Source: Streptomyces griseoloalbus (GTDB taxonomy: Bacteria > Actinomycetota > Actinomycetes > Streptomycetales > Streptomycetaceae). Taken from it: a stretch of DNA of 64,000 nucleotides. The stretch's first letter is position 1. Each line of letters starts with the position of its first letter. The stretch is taken from NCBI GenBank assembly GCA_014650015.1, contig BMUD01000009.1:62001-126000 (forward strand), in the 5' to 3' direction. A program made the translations under genes and the position numbers. The notes under the pieces are model-generated. The model did no database searches. It saw only the letters and a program-made list of their open reading frames with translations, and was not told the DNA's origin. This document shows positions 7,251 through 18,241 of the stretch, piece after piece.

Positions 7251-8090
7251 ATGGGATTCGCCGACCAGCGCTTCAACGTCAATCTGTCGATCCTCTTCAC
7301 GGAACTCCCGCTCCTTGAGCGCCCCGCGGCCGCCGCCGCGGCCGGCTTCACCGCGGTCGAGCTGTGGTGGCCCTGGGCCGACTCCCCCACCCCCGAGCAG
7401 TCCGAACTCGACGCCCTGCGGGGGGCGGTCCGCGACGCGGGCGTACGGCTCACCGGCCTGAACCTCTACGCCGGACAACTGCCCGGCCCCGACCGCGGCG
7501 CGCTGTCCGTCCCCGGTGAGGAGTCGGAGCGGTTCCGCGCCAACATCGACGTCGCCGCCGGTTTCGCCGAGTCCCTCGGCTGCACGGCCCTCAACGCGCT
7601 GTACGGCAACCGGGTCGACGGCGCGGACCCGGCCGAGCAGGACGCGCTCGCGCTGGAGAACCTCGCCCTCGCGGCCCGGGCCGCCGACCGGATCGGCGCC
7701 GTGCTGCTGGTCGAGGCGCTGAACCAGCCCGAGTCGCCCCGGTACCCGCTGGTGTCGGCGCCGGCCGCCGTGGGCGTCGTCGACAAGGTCAACGCGGCCA
7801 CCGGGCTGGACAACGCCCGGTTCCTCATGGACCTGTACCACCTGGCGATGAACGGCGAGGACCTGCCGCGGGTCATCGAGCGGTACGCCGCCGTGACCGG
7901 CCACGTGCAGATCGCCGACACCCCCGGCCGCGGCGCCCCCGGCACCGGCTCGCTCCCGCTGGAGGGCCTGCTGGACCGGCTGCGCGAGGCCGGATACGAG
8001 GGCTGGGTCGGCCTGGAGTACAAGCCGGGCGACCGCCCGAGCGCGGAGGTCTTCGACTGGCTGCCCCGCGAGGCTCGCGCCGCCCGCTGA
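7251..8090 (+). CDS. hyi: Hydroxypyruvate isomerase
   Basis: A 279-residue TIM-barrel sugar-isomerase-family protein that interconverts hydroxypyruvate and tartronate semialdehyde. FNVNLSILFTELPLLERP at the N terminus, LVEALNQPESPRYPL, MDLYHLAMNGEDLPRVIE and HVQIADTPGRGAPGTG are typical, with Glu, Asp and His metal ligands in these blocks. ATG 7251 has GGGAGGGG about 9 bases upstream. The reductase gene begins 31 bases after the stop, so the two form an operon with a shared operator region. Confidence 0.93.
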   Translation: MGFADQRFNVNLSILFTELPLLERPAAAAAAGFTAVELWWPWADSPTPEQSELDALRGAVRDAGVRLTGLNLYAGQLPGPDRGALSVPGEESERFRANIDVAAGFAESLGCTALNALYGNRVDGADPAEQDALALENLALAARAADRIGAVLLVEALNQPESPRYPLVSAPAAVGVVDKVNAATGLDNARFLMDLYHLAMNGEDLPRVIERYAAVTGHVQIADTPGRGAPGTGSLPLEGLLDRLREAGYEGWVGLEYKPGDRPSAEVFDWLPREARAAR

Positions 8091-8121
8091 ACACCGTCCC
8101 CGCATGAGAGGCATCCCCACC

Positions 8122-9015
8122 ATGAGCGACAACCTCCCCAAGGTCTCCTGGATCGGCCTCGGCATCATGGGCTCCCCCATGTCCGAGAACCTGATCAAGG
8201 CGGGTTACGACGTCACCGGCCACACCCTGGAGCAGGAGAAGCTCGACCGGCTGACCGCCGCCGGCGGCACCGCCGCCTCCTCCCTCGCCGAGGCGGTGCG
8301 GGACGCGGACCTGATCATCACCATGGTTCCCGCGTCCCCGCAGGTCGAGGCCATCGCATACGGCCCCGACGGCATCCTGGAGAACGCGCGGCCCGGCGCC
8401 CTGCTGATCGACATGTCCTCGATCACCCCGCAGACCTCCGTCGACCTGGCCGCCGCCGCGCGGGAGAAGGGCATCCGGGTGCTCGACGCCCCGGTGTCGG
8501 GCGGCGAGGCCGGCGCGGTCGAGGCGGTGCTGTCCATCATGGTCGGCGGCGAGCGGGCCGACTTCGACGAGGCCAAGCCGGTCTTCGAGGCGCTGGGGAA
8601 GACGATCGTGCTGTGCGGTCCGCACGGCTCCGGTCAGACCGTGAAGGCCGCCAACCAGCTGATCGTCGCCGTGAACATCCAGGCGTGCGCCGAGGCCGTG
8701 GTCTTCCTGGAGAAGTCCGGCGTGGACCTGACGGCCGCCCTGGACGTCCTGAACGGCGGCCTGGCCGGCTCGACCGTGCTGACCCGCAAGAAGGACAACT
8801 TCCTGAACCGGGACTTCCAGCCGGGCTTCCGTATCGACCTGCACCACAAGGACATGGGCATCGTCACGGACGCCGCCCGCACCGTCGGCGCGGCGCTGCC
8901 CGTCGGTGCCGTGGTCGCCCAGCTGGTCGCGAGCCTGCGCGCCCAGGGCGACGGCGGCCTGGACCACTCCGCCCTGCTGCGCGCGGTCGAGCGTCTGTCC
9001 GGCACCCGGGTCTGA
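8122..9015 (+). CDS. garR: Tartronate semialdehyde (2-hydroxy-3-oxopropionate) reductase
   Basis: A 297-residue beta-hydroxyacid dehydrogenase. WIGLGIMGSPMSENL is the NAD(P)-binding Rossmann glycine motif, DAPVSGGEAGAVEAV is the substrate-binding signature, and GQTVKAANQL carries the catalytic Lys. It reduces tartronate semialdehyde made by glyoxylate carboligase to D-glycerate. ATG 8122 is chosen over ATG 8104 because the Rossmann motif then sits at the usual distance from the start and GAGAGG lies upstream. Confidence 0.93.
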   Translation: MSDNLPKVSWIGLGIMGSPMSENLIKAGYDVTGHTLEQEKLDRLTAAGGTAASSLAEAVRDADLIITMVPASPQVEAIAYGPDGILENARPGALLIDMSSITPQTSVDLAAAAREKGIRVLDAPVSGGEAGAVEAVLSIMVGGERADFDEAKPVFEALGKTIVLCGPHGSGQTVKAANQLIVAVNIQACAEAVVFLEKSGVDLTAALDVLNGGLAGSTVLTRKKDNFLNRDFQPGFRIDLHHKDMGIVTDAARTVGAALPVGAVVAQLVASLRAQGDGGLDHSALLRAVERLSGTRV

Positions 9016-9088
9016 ACACCCCGCCCCACCCCGAGATCTTCTCGGCATCCGGGGTGCGGATCCGCCCCGCGCGCAGCAGCCTGGGGGC

Positions 9089-9325
9089 ATGGCACATCCA
9101 ACGGAGCATCCGCAGATCGTGGTGCACTCCCCCGCACTGGACGGCTCCCGGCGGGTCACCTCCGGCGACGAGACGCTGGGCATCGCCACGCATGTCGACG
9201 ACGTGGGCGAGATCCTGCGGCTGGCCGACCTGTACGTCACCGACGTGGAGGGGACCGACCTCATCGAGTGGCAGGGCGGCGGCCCCGACGACTGGCCGGG
9301 GCTGTCGGAACACCACGAGACGTGA
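9089..9325 (+). CDS. Small conserved hypothetical protein
   Basis: A 78-residue acidic, soluble protein with no recognised domain, beginning MAHPTEHPQIVVHSP and ending GLSEHHET. ATG 9089 has a run of five Gs directly upstream. It follows the reductase by 73 bases and ends before a strong hairpin, so it may be the last gene of the hyi operon. Its coding status rests on the start context and codon bias. Confidence 0.55.
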   Translation: MAHPTEHPQIVVHSPALDGSRRVTSGDETLGIATHVDDVGEILRLADLYVTDVEGTDLIEWQGGGPDDWPGLSEHHET

Positions 9326-9435
9326 GCGTCTCTACGGCATCGGCCGTATCCCGGCTACGACACCCTCAAATGAAGCTCTGAAGGCGGCCCGGGAGGCTTC
9401 GACCACCCCCGGTGGCGGGCACACTCCTCGCACAC

Positions 9436-9466
9436 GGGGCCCGCCGGCACGGGGGCGGCGGGCCCC
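9436..9466 (+). terminator. 10-bp hairpin ending the hyi-garR unit
   Basis: GGGGCCCGCC pairs perfectly with GGCGGGCCCC across an 11-base loop, 110 bases after the small gene and just before the next ATG at 9487. Confidence 0.55.
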
Positions 9467-9486
9467 GGCTCTGGGGGTGGCATGCC

Positions 9487-10188
9487 ATGAACGGCAGCAC
9501 AGGCGTCCGGGGGACGCCCCATGAGATCGCCCTGCTGGGCGGTGGTCCACGTGCCGCGGTCACGGTCGCCGTCGTCGCGCTGCATCTGCGGGGCGCGGTC
9601 GAGGCGGGCGCGCCGGGCACGATCCGGGCGGTCGACGGGGACGCGGCGCGGGACCTGCCCGCGCTCCCGCCGCCGGGGGTCCCGCTGGACGCGCCGGTGG
9701 TGGAGGCGCCGGGGTGGGCGGGGCCCGTCGACAGCGAGCGCAGGGCGCGGTACCTGGAGAGCGCGGTGCACTCCTGCCTCGTCGAGCCGTCCGAGATGCG
9801 GGAGTTGGTCCGGCACCCGGACGTCCGCTGGGCGGTTGCCGAGGTGCGGGTCGGGCTCGCGGAGGCGGGGATGCTGCGGTATCCGCTGCTGCTCGGGCCG
9901 ACCACGGCCGCCCGTCGCCGGCTGAAGGTCCTGCGCAAGGCGTTTCCGCTGCCCGCCGGCCGGCGCGACCTGCCGGACCGCGACAAGCTGCTCGCCGTCG
10001 CCCTGCACGGCGAGCCCGCCCTGCGCGTCGTCGTACCGCGCTTCGCCCTCCGGGCGGGGCTGACCGACCGGGTGACGATCAGGGACAAGGGCATGCTCCG
10101 CCATTCGCCCGGCGGCGGCACCTACGGCAGCGGCGGAGGCTACTTCTCCTGCGGAAGCGGTGGAGGAGGCGGCGGCGGTTCGGACTGA
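9487..10188 (+). CDS. TIGR04222-type protein with Gly-rich C terminus
   Basis: A 233-residue protein. The start is hydrophobic (AAVTVAVVALHLRGAVEAG), the middle is a helical charged domain, and the tail is a Gly/Ser run containing one Cys (GGGYFSCGSGGG). This layout matches actinobacterial TIGR04222-domain proteins, which usually are membrane-linked and end in Gly/Cys-rich tails; their function is unknown. ATG 9487 has a G-rich site 5 bases upstream; an earlier in-frame start at 9412 is possible but would cross the hairpin. Confidence 0.65.
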   Translation: MNGSTGVRGTPHEIALLGGGPRAAVTVAVVALHLRGAVEAGAPGTIRAVDGDAARDLPALPPPGVPLDAPVVEAPGWAGPVDSERRARYLESAVHSCLVEPSEMRELVRHPDVRWAVAEVRVGLAEAGMLRYPLLLGPTTAARRRLKVLRKAFPLPAGRRDLPDRDKLLAVALHGEPALRVVVPRFALRAGLTDRVTIRDKGMLRHSPGGGTYGSGGGYFSCGSGGGGGGGSD

Positions 10189-10197
10189 GCACGACGC

Positions 10198-10223
10198 GGG
10201 GAGGGGTGGGCCCGCCCCTCCCC
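10198..10223. terminator. Bidirectional terminator between convergent genes
   Basis: GGGGAGGGG pairs with CCCCTCCCC across an 8-base loop that is itself mostly GGGCCC. It serves both the plus-strand gene ending at 10188 and gcl ending at 10251. Confidence 0.75.
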
Positions 10224-10250
10224 TCGCCCGTATACGGGTACACGGGTGCG

Positions 10251-12035
<1,785 letters not shown>

Positions 12036-12091
12036 CGAGTACTCCTGCTTCGGCTGTCGGATTCACACGCCCGTCGCGCCCCGCGGTGAGC

Positions 12092-12129
12092 TTTTCCGTA
12101 TGATGGAAAACAAGTTCTACGATCTGGAA
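12092..12129 (-). promoter_or_regulatory. Tandem TTCC-N7-GGAA operators before gcl
   Basis: Read toward gcl, the proximal site (12108-12094) is TTCCATCATACGGAA, perfect and extended to TTTTCC/GGAAAA (12092-12110). The distal site (12129-12115) is TTCCAGATCGTAGAA. Their spacing is 21 bp. Both match the hyi sites in arms, order and spacing: TTCCA...TACGGAA proximal and TTCCAG...AGAA distal. The proximal site ends 58 bases before the gcl ATG. Confidence 0.72.
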
Positions 12130-12244
12130 TGAATGTAGGTCGGATCGTCGGAGCCCGTCAAGAGAGGGGCAAGTGCCGGACACGCGACGGGCCCGTGGAG
12201 GACGATGGGGGCACCCTTGAGAACCCGTCCTCCGGGAGTGGGCC

Positions 12245-12916
12245 ATGCCCGAGAGCGTGCCGGTGCGCTGTCCGGACTGTCGTCGCGCGCACCACTACAC
12301 GGCACCGTCGTACCCCTGCGCGTGCGGCGTGCCCGTCACCCCCCGACTGGACCTGGACGGCGTGCCCGGCCCCGTCGACCGGCGTTCCTGGCAGGAGGAA
12401 TGGATCGCCCTGCGGTGCGGGAGCTGCGGGCTCCACGGCGAGTGGCCGCGGCCGGAACTGGGCTGCCCGTGCGGGACGGTGCTGCGGATCCCGGTGACCG
12501 GCCCGCAGGCGTCCGTCCCGGCCGTCCGCACCGAGCGCCCCGCCGTCCGCTCCGTACCGATCCGCACCGCGCGGGACGCGGTCACGGCCGCCGTCCTGTA
12601 TCTGCGCCGCCTCGGCCACGAGGACATCCGCCGCGCGGACCGGCGTCCCCCGTCCGGCATCGCTCTGGCCGCCCTCGGCGTGCTGGCCCACGTCGACCCG
12701 TCGGCGCGTCCGGCGACCTCGCGGGACGTGGAGTGCCTGTGGCTGACGGCGATGACGGAGTCCGCGGGGTGCCTGTACTTCTCCCTCGCCGGTTACGCCG
12801 AGGAGGCCCGGGACCGCGCCGACGCCCTGGGCGTCCCGCTGTTCCTCCTCGACCTCAACGGCAGTGCGCAGCCGGTCAACGGCCCCGCAGAGGCGCTGGA
12901 CACCGGCGGGGCCTGA
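12245..12916 (+). CDS. Double zinc-ribbon protein with Mrr-like C-terminal domain
   Basis: A 223-residue protein. Two CxxC...CxCG units (CPDC/CACG and CGSC/CPCG) in the first 85 residues look like zinc ribbons. The C-terminal part, ECLWLTAMTESAGCLYFSLA followed by GYAEEARDRADALGVPLFLLDLNG, has the strand-helix pattern of restriction-endonuclease-like Mrr folds, but I do not see a complete catalytic D-ExK set. ATG 12245 has GGGAG upstream. Nucleic-acid binding is plausible; a nuclease role is uncertain. Confidence 0.6.
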   Translation: MPESVPVRCPDCRRAHHYTAPSYPCACGVPVTPRLDLDGVPGPVDRRSWQEEWIALRCGSCGLHGEWPRPELGCPCGTVLRIPVTGPQASVPAVRTERPAVRSVPIRTARDAVTAAVLYLRRLGHEDIRRADRRPPSGIALAALGVLAHVDPSARPATSRDVECLWLTAMTESAGCLYFSLAGYAEEARDRADALGVPLFLLDLNGSAQPVNGPAEALDTGGA

Positions 12917-12959
12917 AAACCCGGCGACGCGCCCGCCGCCGGCGCCCGATACTCGGCGG

Positions 12960-13505
12960 ATGCGCATCCGTCCCGCCACCCCCGGCGAACTGCCCGCCCT
13001 CCAGGACATCGAACGGGCCGCGGGCACCCCGTTCCGCGACCTCGGCATGGCGGACATCGCCGACGACGAACCGCCCGCCCTCGACACCCTGGAGCGCTAC
13101 CGGCGGGCGGGCCACTGCTGGGTCGCGGCCGATGAGCGGGACGACCGGCCCCTCGCGTATCTGATCGCCGCCCCGGTGGACGGCGCGCTCCACGTGGAGC
13201 AGGTCTCCGTCCATCCGGGAGCCGCCCGCCGGGGCGTGGGCCGGGACCTGCTCGCCCACGCAGCCGCCCGGGCCCGCGAGCAGGGCCTGACCGCGCTGAC
13301 GCTGACCACGTTCGCCGACGTCCCGTGGAACGCCCCGTACTACGCGCGCCTCGGCTTCCGCACGCTGACCGAGCCCGAACTCACCCCCCGACTGCGCCGG
13401 ATCCGTGCCGAGGAGGCCGGGCACGGGCTCGACCGGTGGCCGCGCGTGTGCATGCGCGCCGACGTTCCACGCACCGGCGGGACGAGTGCCGGACTGACCG
13501 GATGA
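12960..13505 (+). CDS. GNAT N-acetyltransferase
   Basis: A 181-residue acetyltransferase beginning MRIRPATPGELPALQDIE. The acetyl-CoA-binding motif A is clear: LHVEQVSVHPGAARRGVGRDL. YYARLGFRTL is motif B. The stop overlaps the next ATG by four bases, so it is coupled to a second GNAT gene. The substrate is unknown. Confidence 0.85.
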   Translation: MRIRPATPGELPALQDIERAAGTPFRDLGMADIADDEPPALDTLERYRRAGHCWVAADERDDRPLAYLIAAPVDGALHVEQVSVHPGAARRGVGRDLLAHAAARAREQGLTALTLTTFADVPWNAPYYARLGFRTLTEPELTPRLRRIRAEEAGHGLDRWPRVCMRADVPRTGGTSAGLTG

Positions 13506-13966
13506 CGATCGGACTGGCACGTGAGCAGGACTTCCCCGGCTTCCTCGGTCTGGCCGCCCAGGTCGAGCAGTGGTTCGGCCCGATGGTGGAGGAGGCCGGC
13601 TTCCACGACGCGGTGCGCAAGCACATCGCCGGCTCCCTGGCACTGGTCGCGCCGTCCCCGGGGCCCGGTCTCCTCGGGGGGCTGCTGTTCGGGGGCGAGG
13701 CGCCGACGTACCACGTGCACTGGCTCGTCGTCTCGCACCGGGCACGGGGCACGGGCGTCGGGCGTGCGCTGATGGCGGAGGCGACGCGCCGGTGGGTGCG
13801 CGGTCCGGGCGACATCGAGGTGGTCACCTTCGGGGCCGACCACCCCGGTGCCGTCGTCAGCGGCGCCCGCGTCTTCTACGAGCGTCTCGGCTTCTCCCCC
13901 GCCGAGGCCGCCGCTCCTGGTCCGGAGGGCGGCTCACGGCAGGTCTTCCGGCGGGAGGTCGCCTGA
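13502..13966 (+). CDS. GNAT N-acetyltransferase, second of a coupled pair
   Basis: A 154-residue protein with THE GNAT core: HVHWLVVSHRARGTGVGRAL for acetyl-CoA binding and VFYERLGFSPAEA after it. The N terminus (MTIGLAREQDFPGFLGLA) differs from the first gene, so this is not a recent duplicate. It starts inside the previous stop (ATGA). Its end faces the acyl-CoA synthetase gene with an 8-base gap. Confidence 0.82.
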   Translation: MTIGLAREQDFPGFLGLAAQVEQWFGPMVEEAGFHDAVRKHIAGSLALVAPSPGPGLLGGLLFGGEAPTYHVHWLVVSHRARGTGVGRALMAEATRRWVRGPGDIEVVTFGADHPGAVVSGARVFYERLGFSPAEAAAPGPEGGSRQVFRREVA

Positions 13967-13973
13967 CGGCGCG

Positions 13974-15587
13974 CTAACCCGCCGCGTACCGCTCCCGCAG
14001 TTCCACCTTGCGCACCTTGCCGGACACCGTCATCGGGAAGGCGTCGAGGAGTCGCAGCCGGCTCGGGATCTTGTAGTGGGCCAGCCGGTCCGCGCAGAAG
14101 GCGCGCAGTTCGTCCAGGGTGAGCGGGTCGGCCGGATCGCGCGGGATGACACAGGCGAGCACCTCCTCGCCGTACCGTTCGTGCGCCACCCCGACGACCT
14201 GGACGTCCGCGATCTTCGGATGGGTGTAAAGGAACTCCTCGATCTCGCGCGGGTAGATGTTCTCCCCGCCCCTGATGATCATGTCCTTGATGCGGCCGAC
14301 GATCTCCACGTATCCGTCGTCGCGCATCACCGCGAGGTCCCCGGTGTGCATCCAGCGGCCCGCGTCGACGGCCTCTGCGGTCCTCTCGGGCTCGTTCCAG
14401 TAGCCGAGCATCACGCTGTAGCCCCGGGTGCACAGCTCGCCCGCCGTGCCGCGCGGCTGTGTCACCCCGGTGGCCGGGTCGACGACCTTGACCTCGATGT
14501 GCGGCAGCACCCGGCCGACGGTGCCGGTGCGGTGCTCCAGGTCGTCGTCCATACGGGTCTGCAGGGAGACCGGGGAGGTCTCGGTCATGCCGTAGCAGAT
14601 GGAGACCTGCTCCATGTGCATCTCGGCGACCACCCGCTTCATCACCTCCACCGGGCACGGCGAGCCCGCCATGATGCCGGTGCGCAGCGAGGTGAGGTCG
14701 TACGTCGCGAAGCCGGGCAGGTCGAGCTCGGCGATGAACATGGTGGGCACGCCGTAGAGCGAGGTGCACCGCTCCTGCTGGACGGCGTCCAGGGTGGCCC
14801 CCGGCTCGAAGGAGGGGGCGGGGATGACGATGCAGGCGCCGTGGGAGGTGGCGCCCAGGTTTCCCATGACCATGCCGAAGCAGTGATAGAAGGGCACCGG
14901 CAGGCAGACCCGGTCCTGCTCCGTGTAGCCGACGGTACGGCCCACCCAGTAGCCGTTGTTGAGGATGTTGTGGTGGGAGAGCGTGGCCCCCTTGGGGAAG
15001 CCGGTGGTGCCCGAGGTGTACTGGATGTTGACCGGGTCGTCGCAGCTCAACCCCGCGGCGATCCCGTCGAGTCGCTCCGGCGGCACGTCGGCCGCGCCCT
15101 CGATCAGCGCGTCCCAGGACGGGTCGCCGATGTAGACGGTCTCCCGCAGGCCGGGGCACGATCCGCGCACCTGGTCCACCAGCGCCCGGTAGTCGCTGCC
15201 CTTGTGGGCGAGCGAGGCGACCAGCAGGCGGACACCGGACTGCTCGAGCACGTACTCCAGCTCGTGCGCGCGGTACGCCGGATTGATGTTCACCATGATG
15301 ACGCCGATGCGGGCGGTGGCGTACTGCACGAGCACCCACTCCGGGCAGTTGACCGCCCAGATCCCGACCCGGTCGCCGGTCGTGATGCCCTTCGCCAGCA
15401 GTCCGCGCGCCACCTCGTCGACGGCGGCGCCGAACTCGGCGTAGGTCCAGCGCCGTCCGGACGGTACGTCGACCAGGGCCTCGCGGTCGGGCCACGAAGC
15501 GATCGCCCGGCCGAGGTTGGCGCCGATGGTGTCACCGAGCAGGGGGGTCGTGCTGGTGCCGTGGCTGTAGGACTGGAGTGCGGTCAC
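13974..15587 (-). CDS. Acyl-CoA synthetase (AMP-forming), long/medium-chain type
   Basis: A 537-residue ANL-superfamily ligase. YTSGTTGFPKGATLSHHN is the P-loop (A3), YGMTETSPVS is A5, HTGDLAVMRDDGYVEIVGR holds the ATP-binding Asp, and VSGKVRKVELRE near the end has the catalytic Lys. It activates fatty or other carboxylic acids to CoA esters. It resembles S. coelicolor SCO6196, recalled from memory. GTG 15587 overlaps the stop of the upstream synthetase (GTGA), so both are co-translated. Confidence 0.9.
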   Translation of the reverse strand: MTALQSYSHGTSTTPLLGDTIGANLGRAIASWPDREALVDVPSGRRWTYAEFGAAVDEVARGLLAKGITTGDRVGIWAVNCPEWVLVQYATARIGVIMVNINPAYRAHELEYVLEQSGVRLLVASLAHKGSDYRALVDQVRGSCPGLRETVYIGDPSWDALIEGAADVPPERLDGIAAGLSCDDPVNIQYTSGTTGFPKGATLSHHNILNNGYWVGRTVGYTEQDRVCLPVPFYHCFGMVMGNLGATSHGACIVIPAPSFEPGATLDAVQQERCTSLYGVPTMFIAELDLPGFATYDLTSLRTGIMAGSPCPVEVMKRVVAEMHMEQVSICYGMTETSPVSLQTRMDDDLEHRTGTVGRVLPHIEVKVVDPATGVTQPRGTAGELCTRGYSVMLGYWNEPERTAEAVDAGRWMHTGDLAVMRDDGYVEIVGRIKDMIIRGGENIYPREIEEFLYTHPKIADVQVVGVAHERYGEEVLACVIPRDPADPLTLDELRAFCADRLAHYKIPSRLRLLDAFPMTVSGKVRKVELRERYAAG

Positions 15588-17257
15588 CGGAAGTCCTCCT
15601 CGCGGTACTCGTTCGTGGAGCCGGCCGCCGTGGCCTCGCGCAGTTCGATGCGGCGGATCTTGCCGGAGACGGTCTTGGGCAGCTCGCCGAACTCGAGGCG
15701 GCGGATCCGCTTGTAGGGGGCGAGCGCCTCACGGGAGTGCTCGAAGAGCACCTTCGCGGTGTCCGGGCCAGGCTCCCAGCCCTCCGCGAGCACGATGTAC
15801 GCCTTGGGCACGGCCAGCCGCAGCTCGTCCGGCGCGGGCACCACGGCCGCCTCGGCGACCGCCTCGTGCTCCAGCAGGGCGCTCTCCAGCTCGAACGGAC
15901 TGATCTTGTAGTCGGAGGCCTTGAAGACATCGTCCGCGCGGCCGACGTACGTGATGTATCCGTCTTCGTCGCGGGAGCCGATGTCGCCGGTGCGGTAGTA
16001 GCCGCCGGCCATCGCCTCGGCCGTACGGTCCGGGTCGCCGTGGTAGCCGGTCATCAGGCCCACCGGGCGGGCGGAGAGGTCGAGCGCGATCTCGCCCTCG
16101 GCGGCGCCCGGCGCGCCGGAGACCGGGTCGAGCAGCGCCACGCGGTAGCCGGGGCTGGGACGTCCCATGGAGCCGGTCTTGAGGACCTGCCCGGGGCTGT
16201 TGGAGACCTGCACGGCGGTCTCGGTCTGGCCGAAGCCGTCCCGGACGGTCACACCCCAGGCCTGCCGGACCTGCTCGATGACCTCGGGGTTGAGCGGCTC
16301 ACCGGCGGCCACGACCTCGCGGGGCGGGGTGCGCAACTGGGTGAGGTCGGCCTGGATGAGCATGCGCCACACGGTCGGCGGGGCGCAGAAGGTGGTGACG
16401 CCGGCCCTGTCCATCTCCGTCATCAGCCGGGGCGCGTCGAAGCGCGTGTAGTTGTGCAGGAAGACGGTCGCCTCGGCGTTCCACGGGGCGAAGAGATTGG
16501 ACCAGGCGTGCTTGGCCCAGCCGGGCGAGGAGATGTTGAGGTGCACGTCGCCGGGTCGCAGGCCGATCCAGTACATGGTCGCCAGATGCCCGATCGGGTA
16601 CGAGGTGTGGGTGTGCTCGACCAGCTTGGGCCGGGCGGTGGTGCCCGAGGTGAAGTACAGCATCAGGGGGTCGTCGGCGAGGGTGGGCCCGTCGGGCGCG
16701 AAGTGCTCGGCGGCACCGTAGGCGTCCGCGTAGGGCAGCCAGCCGTCGGCGGCCCCGGCCCCCACCGCGACACGGGTGTAGTCGCCGGGCACCTCGTCGA
16801 ACTTCGCGGTGTCGGCGGCGCGCGCGATCACATGACGGACGCGGCCTCGGTCGACGCGGTCCCGCAGATCGGCGGGGCCGAGCAGCGGGGTGGCCGGGAT
16901 GACCACGGCGCGCAGCTTCATCGCGGCCAGGGCGGTCTCCCACAGTTCGGCCTGGTTGCCGAGCATGACCAGCACGCGGTCCTCGGCGGCCACGCCCCGC
17001 GCGCGCAGCCAGTTGGCGACCCGGTCGGAGCGGCGGGCCAGCTCGGCGAAGGACAGCCGGGTCTCGTCGCCGTCCTCCTCGACCAGGTGCAGCGCGGTGC
17101 GGTCGTTGCCGTCCGCGATCACGTCGAACCAGTCGAGCGCCCAGTTGAACCGCCCCAGCCGGGGCCAGGTGAAGTCCCGGTAGGCGGTGGCGTAGTCCTC
17201 GCGGTGTTCCAGCAGGAAGTCCCGGGCCCTGCGGAACTCTTCGGTCGCCGTCGTCAT
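15584..17257 (-). CDS. Acyl-CoA synthetase of the acetyl/medium-chain CoA ligase type
   Basis: A 557-residue ANL-family ligase. YFTSGTTARPKLVEHTHTSY is the P-loop, DGFGQTETAVQVSN is A5, YRTGDIGSRDEDGYITYVGR is A7, and TVSGKIRRIELRE carries the catalytic Lys. The N-terminal FNWALDWFDVIAD block is typical of the benzoate/medium-chain group. ATG 17257 has GGAGGA upstream; the frame stays open further upstream without homology. Acid preference is not predictable. It is divergent from a LuxR regulator and probably controlled with it. Confidence 0.9.
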   Translation of the reverse strand: MTTATEEFRRARDFLLEHREDYATAYRDFTWPRLGRFNWALDWFDVIADGNDRTALHLVEEDGDETRLSFAELARRSDRVANWLRARGVAAEDRVLVMLGNQAELWETALAAMKLRAVVIPATPLLGPADLRDRVDRGRVRHVIARAADTAKFDEVPGDYTRVAVGAGAADGWLPYADAYGAAEHFAPDGPTLADDPLMLYFTSGTTARPKLVEHTHTSYPIGHLATMYWIGLRPGDVHLNISSPGWAKHAWSNLFAPWNAEATVFLHNYTRFDAPRLMTEMDRAGVTTFCAPPTVWRMLIQADLTQLRTPPREVVAAGEPLNPEVIEQVRQAWGVTVRDGFGQTETAVQVSNSPGQVLKTGSMGRPSPGYRVALLDPVSGAPGAAEGEIALDLSARPVGLMTGYHGDPDRTAEAMAGGYYRTGDIGSRDEDGYITYVGRADDVFKASDYKISPFELESALLEHEAVAEAAVVPAPDELRLAVPKAYIVLAEGWEPGPDTAKVLFEHSREALAPYKRIRRLEFGELPKTVSGKIRRIELREATAAGSTNEYREEDFR

Positions 17258-17329
17258 CTGTCCTCCTCGGTGCCGGACCATTGCCGGGCGGCTCATCCTC
17301 ATCGTGTAATCCGTGATGCGCGTCTCACT

Positions 17330-17345
17330 ACCCCCGAACGGGGGT
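17330..17345. promoter_or_regulatory. ACCCCCG-AA-CGGGGGT dyad in the divergent promoter region
   Basis: A perfect 7-bp dyad around AA sits between the synthetase operon (start 17257) and the GAF-LuxR gene (start 17384). Its place suits an operator acting on both directions, perhaps for the LuxR product itself. Confidence 0.5.
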
Positions 17346-17383
17346 GTGCGCCCGCGCGGAGGTCGCATTGAAGGGGCGAACAG

Positions 17384-18241
17384 GTGACAGCTGACCCGAT
17401 GAGGGCCGTCGACGCGGTGGAGATCCGCGGGGCGCTGGCCCGGCTGCGGCGCTCGACCGGGCTGCCGGTCGCGTTCGGCGGACTGGTGGAGCCCGGGCGG
17501 CGGCAGGTACGCATCAGCGAGCTGAGCGGCACCGCGACACCCGCGCTGAGCGCACTCGCGGTGACCTCGGGCAACGGACTGGGCGGCAGGGCGGTGGCGC
17601 TCGCCCGGCCGTGCGCGGTGACGGACTACTCCGTCTCCCGGCAGATCAGCCACGAGTACGACGCCCCGGTCGCCGCCGAGGGCCTGCGCTCCGTCGTCGC
17701 CGTGCCCGTGGTCGTACGGCGCCGGGTGCGGGCCGTGCTCTACGGCGCTCTGCGCACCGCCCAGCCCCTCGGTGACCGTACGCTCGGCGAGGCGGTGCAG
17801 GCGGCGCGGGACGTGGAGCAGGCGCTGGTGGTGCGGGAGGAGGCGGCGGAACTGCTGGCGGCGGCCCGTCCGCGGCCGGAGCGGTCCGGCCCGGCGGCGG
17901 GGGCGTCGGGGGCCGCCTGGGAGCAGGTGCGGGAGGCGCACGCGGCGCTGCGGGCGCTGGCTCCGCGCATCGCGGACCCCACGCTGCGGGCCGAGCTGCT
18001 CGACGCGTGTGCCCTGCTCACCACCGATACCGCCCCGCCGTCCGCGGTGCGGCTCGCGCCCCGGGAGGTGGACGTGCTCGCCTGCGTGGCGGCGGGGGCG
18101 ACCAACGGGCTGGCCGCCGAGCGGCTGGGGGTGACGGCGGAAACCGTCAAGGCGTATCTGCGGTCGGCGATGCGGAAGCTGGGGGTGCGGACCCGGGGGC
18201 AGGCCGTGGTCGCGGCCCGCCGGGCGGGGTGGTTGCCGTAG
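17384..18241 (+). CDS. LuxR-family regulator with GAF-like sensor domain
   Basis: A 285-residue regulator. Residues about 10-150 form a GAF-like domain (GLPVAFGGLVEPGRRQVRIS, then LRSVVAVPVVVRRRVRAVLYG). A short linker leads to a C-terminal NarL/LuxR HTH, LAPREVDVLACVAAGATNGL and then AERLGVTAETVKAYLRSAMR. GTG 17384 has AAGGGG 8 bases upstream; ATG 17400 is an alternative. No phospho-acceptor receiver domain is present. Divergence from the acyl-CoA synthetases suggests it senses a related acid or CoA ester; that is inference. Confidence 0.88.
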   Translation: MTADPMRAVDAVEIRGALARLRRSTGLPVAFGGLVEPGRRQVRISELSGTATPALSALAVTSGNGLGGRAVALARPCAVTDYSVSRQISHEYDAPVAAEGLRSVVAVPVVVRRRVRAVLYGALRTAQPLGDRTLGEAVQAARDVEQALVVREEAAELLAAARPRPERSGPAAGASGAAWEQVREAHAALRALAPRIADPTLRAELLDACALLTTDTAPPSAVRLAPREVDVLACVAAGATNGLAAERLGVTAETVKAYLRSAMRKLGVRTRGQAVVAARRAGWLP